Notes under the pieces: generated by a model | What the model was told of the DNA's origin: nothing | Seen by the model: the letters and a program-made list of their open reading frames with translations, nothing else | The model's database searches: none | Program-made: the position numbers and the translations under genes | Source of the DNA: an uncultured Flavobacteriaceae bacterium | GTDB taxonomy: Bacteria > Bacteroidota > Bacteroidia > Flavobacteriales > Flavobacteriaceae | Length of the DNA: 64,000 nt | Direction of reading: 5' to 3' | Assembly: GCA_947494715.1 (NCBI GenBank) | Contig: CANLWG010000006.1 | Span: 186,001-250,000, forward strand | In this document: piece after piece, positions 60,620 to 64,000 of the stretch | Position numbering within the stretch: the stretch's first letter is position 1 | Layout of the letters: every line of letters begins with the position of its first letter

Positions 60620-62169
60620 GATTGCTCTTGATCAGAATCAATGGCTTCTAGAATATCATCCAAAAAGGTGGCATCGTAATAGTGTGGTACAATTTTGTTA
60701 CTGACAATTAAAATTGGTGTATAGAACAATTCGTTCTTTTTGCACCATTCCCTATGCTCTGCCAATATCTGATAATCTTCATCCGTAAATTCGGAGACAT
60801 GCTCCATTAAGAACTGATCGGTATTTCTATGTTTAAACCAACCGTCCATCATTTTTAGGAATTTATCTGCCCCATGGGTTCGGTAGCAATTGATCATTGT
60901 AGCAGCCACATCATTCCGTTTTGAAGATGTTTCATCATAATGATTCAAGACTAATTTGAAACTATTTTCAAGTCCATTTCTGTGATATAAGTCAAGAAAT
61001 TTTTCGAATGCATTCTTACAATACCCGCATGAGGTGGAAAGTACCAAAACGATTATCGGTGCAACCTCGGGATTCCCAAAAATCAATTGCCTGGCCCCTG
61101 CCGTGTTGGTTAATTCCTTGGTATCTACCAACGCTCGATTTATGGTCTCCGGAGATCGTTTGAACTGAAGCAACTCTATATGTTTGAGACTTAACGAGTA
61201 GTTTTGCGATTTAAGCTTCCTAAAATTATGAGTTACCAAAAGTGTAATCATGAAAAGAAGTCCCAATACCGTTCCATCCTTTAAAAGAACGGCCACCTCA
61301 TTGGACAAGGCTATTTTAAAGGGATACAACTGACCAAGAATTAATGATGCCTGAACAATGATAACACTGCTTGAAAGCAGACATAACCTACACCATGCTT
61401 TTAGGACAAAAGCTTGAATTAGTATTGTAGATAACACAAAGATCAGGGCAATAAGGTAAACAATAAGATGCGCGTCGCCAAAGCCAACACTCAAAAGCAA
61501 GAGGCCCATTGTGGATAAGAGGAAGGCAAATAACAAATCGTTAAGCGAGAATGCGCCTAAATTGTAATTCTGGGATTTGAGTATTTTGTTACAACCACTT
61601 TCCTCCTTTTGACCACAAATTTTCTTTCCAAAATTTGTACTTCTATCATGGGATGTCTCAAAGATCTCATTGGAAATGTAAAGTCCTGCCATGCCCATTA
61701 AAAGAAAGGTCAGTGCGTAAAAGTTGGGCCAAAGGACCAGAGTAGATAACAAGGCCAATAGGACTGCTGACCAAATCATCCATCTACCTTTGGAAATTAC
61801 GGGGTTCTTTTCTTGCTCGGCTAGGAGTATAATACCATTCCATTTCTTCCCAAATTCCTCCTTGGTCATCCCTGTCTTATTAGCATTAAGATAAACTTTA
61901 CTGCCGTTTTGCCTTACATGGGAGAAATAGGCCCCTTTTTCTGGGTCATCCAAGAAAGCAAGGAAGTGCTCAGGAAGTTCATTGATTTGATTTTGATCAA
62001 TTTTGGCGGCTACATTGCTTATGTTAAGAAAATTCAAAGTTTCGGACACTGCATACAATGAAGGTGTATGTGGGTGACTAAAAAGTTGCAATTCCAATTC
62101 GCTCTGGGAAACCTTTATTTTTTCCGCTTGGAAATAGGAAACCAAAGCATCGAAAAGTATTTTGTCCAT
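60616..62169 (-). CDS. C39-like/VKOR/thioredoxin fusion (disulfide-forming maturation protein)
   Basis: A 517-residue three-part protein. Residues 1-120 resemble a peptidase C39 domain (SHPHTPSLYAVSETLNFLNI, HFLAFLDD and YFSHVRQNGSKVYLN) but lack the catalytic Cys, so the part may only bind GG leaders. Residues 130-315 form a vitamin K epoxide reductase-like membrane domain with the loop pair C185 and C193 and the active CxxC at C260-C263 (WCRLC). Residues 355-505 form a thioredoxin/DsbA-like domain with CGYC at 381-384. Together these resemble DsbB plus DsbA in one chain, making disulfides in the periplasm. It is the first gene of the operon and overlaps the next start by four bases. Its likely client is the six-cysteine peptide at 58889-59044. 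Confidence 0.87.
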   Translation of the reverse strand: MDKILFDALVSYFQAEKIKVSQSELELQLFSHPHTPSLYAVSETLNFLNISNVAAKIDQNQINELPEHFLAFLDDPEKGAYFSHVRQNGSKVYLNANKTGMTKEEFGKKWNGIILLAEQEKNPVISKGRWMIWSAVLLALLSTLVLWPNFYALTFLLMGMAGLYISNEIFETSHDRSTNFGKKICGQKEESGCNKILKSQNYNLGAFSLNDLLFAFLLSTMGLLLLSVGFGDAHLIVYLIALIFVLSTILIQAFVLKAWCRLCLLSSSVIIVQASLILGQLYPFKIALSNEVAVLLKDGTVLGLLFMITLLVTHNFRKLKSQNYSLSLKHIELLQFKRSPETINRALVDTKELTNTAGARQLIFGNPEVAPIIVLVLSTSCGYCKNAFEKFLDLYHRNGLENSFKLVLNHYDETSSKRNDVAATMINCYRTHGADKFLKMMDGWFKHRNTDQFLMEHVSEFTDEDYQILAEHREWCKKNELFYTPILIVSNKIVPHYYDATFLDDILEAIDSDQEQS

Positions 62170-62399
62170 GATATTTTGGTTGTAAATGTTAAGTTAGAAT
62201 ACCTAAATCTAAAGTTCTCTTATTGGGGGCAGATTTGGGCTATTATACAAGTAGGATAAAAATAATAAATATTATAGGATTTTACTCACAAAAAATAAAG
62301 AATATCAATAGATTCTGATTTCCTTACGGCCAATACGACATTCTGTAGGAATGGATTTTAAGGAATTTTGAGAAAAGTATATCTTAATATAGCTTTGGC

Positions 62400-63164
62400 C
62401 TATTCTATCGTTTTTGCCATTTGGTTCTGGGAAGTCACCCCAATTGGCAATTCAACGATTCTTAAATTTTTAAAATGAATTTCGGCGCCCTCGGACTCTA
62501 GACATAGATACCCTTTTTTGATAGTGGATTGGCTAATGCCGTTTACAAATTTTCCGTTGACAGATAGTTTAATGGTTCCATCCACACAAACCACGGTATA
62601 GGCATTCCATTCCCCTTTACCTTTGGCCCTATTCTCTACAGATTTGCTGCGTTCCCCTCTAGGATTGTCCGGTATGGTCTTTACACCTCCCACTCCAAAG
62701 AGTTCCCCATGGACATAGGCAATGGGTGGTTTTTTACCATCACGGGTATTTAGGTTTACCCAGTCCAATTCCAGCATCTGTACCTCTACCCCGCCTGGTA
62801 ATCGGGATTTTGGATCGGGTAGGGCATCGCTCCAAACAAAAACTCCGGAATTCCCGCCCGGTTCCATATGCCGCCATTCTACCTGAAGGATAAAATTCTC
62901 ATATTGTTTTTCAGATCGCATAACACCAATGGGTTTACCTTTACAAATAAGTAGGTCATCTTCCGTTCTCCATGTATCGCCATCTGTATTTACATTGACC
63001 CATTGCAGGGTATTTCCCTCCGCTTTCGTATCGGCAATTAGGGCATCGAAACTTATTTCCGTGCCAAAGCGTATGGGGCTTTCCTGACCATGCCCTGGGG
63101 ATATATAGGCAGTTATAACAAATAAACTCAATAGAAAAGAAGGCTTCATTCGTATGGTTTTCAT
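62400..63164 (-). CDS. DUF1080 exported protein (3-keto-disaccharide hydrolase-like)
   Basis: A 254-residue exported protein with a signal peptide (the most natural one starts at the ATG at 63149, [16 protein letters not shown]; the frame also has an ATG at 63164). The mature part is one DUF1080 sandwich domain with [27 protein letters not shown] and [19 protein letters not shown], all characteristic. Unlike the relative at 14047-14856 it has no lipobox. Related enzymes hydrolyse 3-keto-glycosides. It lies five bases after the stop of a Gfo/Idh/MocA dehydrogenase gene, so the pair is cotranscribed and probably acts in sequence. Confidence 0.88.
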   Translation of the reverse strand: MKTIRMKPSFLLSLFVITAYISPGHGQESPIRFGTEISFDALIADTKAEGNTLQWVNVNTDGDTWRTEDDLLICKGKPIGVMRSEKQYENFILQVEWRHMEPGGNSGVFVWSDALPDPKSRLPGGVEVQMLELDWVNLNTRDGKKPPIAYVHGELFGVGGVKTIPDNPRGERSKSVENRAKGKGEWNAYTVVCVDGTIKLSVNGKFVNGISQSTIKKGYLCLESEGAEIHFKNLRIVELPIGVTSQNQMAKTIE

Positions 63165-63169
63165 AAGGA

Positions 63170-64000
63170 TTAAAGGATTTTTGTTTTTCCCGGGACAGCA
63201 ATAGACGGACTAGGCCAGACCAAGTCCCAATTGTATTGCCCTAATTTCGGACCTAAGGATTCATTGGAATTATGGGCTTGTTCCCAAGAGATTTCCTTTC
63301 CGGTATACCCTGCCGTACGCGCCCAGATGGCCAAAAGACTACTGTTGGCCATACGCTTACCATCATTGATCGGTTCATCCTTTCGTATGGCCTCGAAAAG
63401 TTCATTATGCTGTGTTTGGTACATATTGTTCTCCTCTCCTTCAAAACGCCAAGCTTCTGGCCCGTTAATTTTGTACTTTCTACCAGGTTGGATCATAGCG
63501 GTCCCTTTGGTACCAAATATGTCTATGGTATTCCTTGTTGCCGTATCCGATTGCTGTCTGGTAAAATGGTATCCCTTGGCACCATTGGCATATTCGAACT
63601 CCACGGCAAAATGATCGTAGATATTGCCATAACGTTTATCCGTCCGCACTTGCCTACCCCCCGTTCCGATGGCCTTTAGCGGCATTTCATCGCCCATGGC
63701 CCACGACATCAAATCCAGGCTGTGTACAGCTTGCTCAACGATAAAATCACCTGACAACCAATTATAATAGTACCAGTTCCGCATATTATAGGTCATTTCG
63801 GTCCAGTCCGGTTGTCGTTCCTTGTACCAAAGCTCACCGCCGAACCGGAAAGTGGTGACGGTCCTAACGTCACCTATTGCACCATTGAGAATTTGATCAA
63901 AAGCAGCTCTATTACCGAAGCCAAATCGATAGGTAAATCCTGAAACCACGGACAGGTTCTTCTCTTTGGCCTTTTCGGCCGCCGCAATAACTTCCCGTAC
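63170..64000 (-). CDS. Gfo/Idh/MocA family oxidoreductase (5' end outside window)
   Basis: An open frame enters from the right edge and ends at 63170; the visible 276 residues lack the N terminus and Rossmann motif. An internal GTG at 63949 is not the start, since the frame continues upstream with [17 protein letters not shown], the helix that follows the EKP motif in this family. Visible family marks are [57 protein letters not shown] and [19 protein letters not shown]. It is a sugar dehydrogenase or related NAD(P) enzyme cotranscribed with the DUF1080 gene. Export signal status is unknown because the start is missing. Confidence 0.85.
   Translation of the reverse strand, partial: VREVIAAAEKAKEKNLSVVSGFTYRFGFGNRAAFDQILNGAIGDVRTVTTFRFGGELWYKERQPDWTEMTYNMRNWYYYNWLSGDFIVEQAVHSLDLMSWAMGDEMPLKAIGTGGRQVRTDKRYGNIYDHFAVEFEYANGAKGYHFTRQQSDTATRNTIDIFGTKGTAMIQPGRKYKINGPEAWRFEGEENNMYQTQHNELFEAIRKDEPINDGKRMANSSLLAIWARTAGYTGKEISWEQAHNSNESLGPKLGQYNWDLVWPSPSIAVPGKTKIL

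Noticed and set aside
63170-63949. Treating the GTG at 63949 as the start of the Gfo/Idh/MocA gene
   Set aside because: The frame stays open to the window edge and the upstream codons encode a conserved family helix, so the gene is truncated by the window.

Overview
The window reads as ordinary chromosome from a marine or soil-type member of the Bacteroidota, most likely family Flavobacteriaceae. Supporting signs are the modest GC content, a type IX secretion (T9SS) sorting domain, DUF1080, DUF2490, DUF2911, DUF4251 and DUF6249 families, Tat-exported Gfo/Idh/MocA enzymes, many LytTR regulators paired with LytS/YpdA-type kinases, TAnnTTTG-like -7 promoter elements, and GG-leader peptides with the Bacteroidota-type leader. 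I saw no rRNA, tRNA, CRISPR array, insertion sequence, phage module or origin. Genus cannot be fixed from the sequence alone.

Layout. 0-8 kb: M1 aminopeptidase, TauE/SafE permease, single-chain Fe-S serine dehydratase, a membrane adenylate/guanylate cyclase, a small ankyrin protein with a LytTR-type direct repeat in front of it, a membrane LytTR regulator and a phosphatidylserine decarboxylase-like protein. 8-19 kb: LytTR two-component pair, cold-shock-domain protein, MscS channel, a convergent Gfo/DUF1080 pair, an ECF sigma factor with a membrane partner fired from a mirror-symmetric divergent promoter, a serine hydrolase and an HxlR/SRPBCC pair. 19-25 kb: S41 protease and a three-gene envelope operon (654-aa protein, DUF2490, MORN). 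25-31 kb: an orphan four-Cys GG-leader peptide with a strong terminator, then a molybdenum hydroxylase operon (iorA-like, FG-GAP/VCBS protein, iorB-like) behind a second LytTR-type repeat and a LytTR gene. 31-37.5 kb: two NTF2-like proteins, a Crp-type regulator, and a four-gene operon (34-residue SDHH-repeat protein, LytS kinase, degenerate kinase, LytTR response regulator) behind a third LytTR-type repeat. 37.7-46 kb: Bor-like lipoprotein, GULO-like oxidase, serine hydrolase with GntR regulator, DUF2911 protein and a membrane-spanning HTH protein. 46-52 kb: a lipoprotein and a 1667-residue T9SS surface protein with BspA/DUF285 repeats. 52-58.7 kb: MBL-fold hydrolase, AraC regulator beside an internally deleted short-chain dehydrogenase relic, two SRPBCC proteins, a Tat-exported TIM-barrel isomerase, DUF4251 and EamA. 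58.9-62.2 kb: a 51-residue six-cysteine GG-leader precursor peptide convergent with a tightly coupled three-gene operon (C39-like/VKOR/thioredoxin fusion, DUF6734 glycosyltransferase-like protein, unknown protein). 62.4-64 kb: DUF1080 and Gfo/Idh/MocA genes.

The best candidate for an undescribed system is the 58.9-62.2 kb locus, which looks like a disulfide-forming and possibly glycosylating RiPP cluster. The second is a recurring regulatory logic. Three loci, each with an encoded LytTR protein adjacent or in the same operon, carry a 21-22 bp spaced direct repeat (consensus about RTTCACKAC, read in the direction of transcription) in front of an output gene. The third is the mirrored ECF promoter at 15868-15932. 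All functional statements come from motif reading; no database search was possible.
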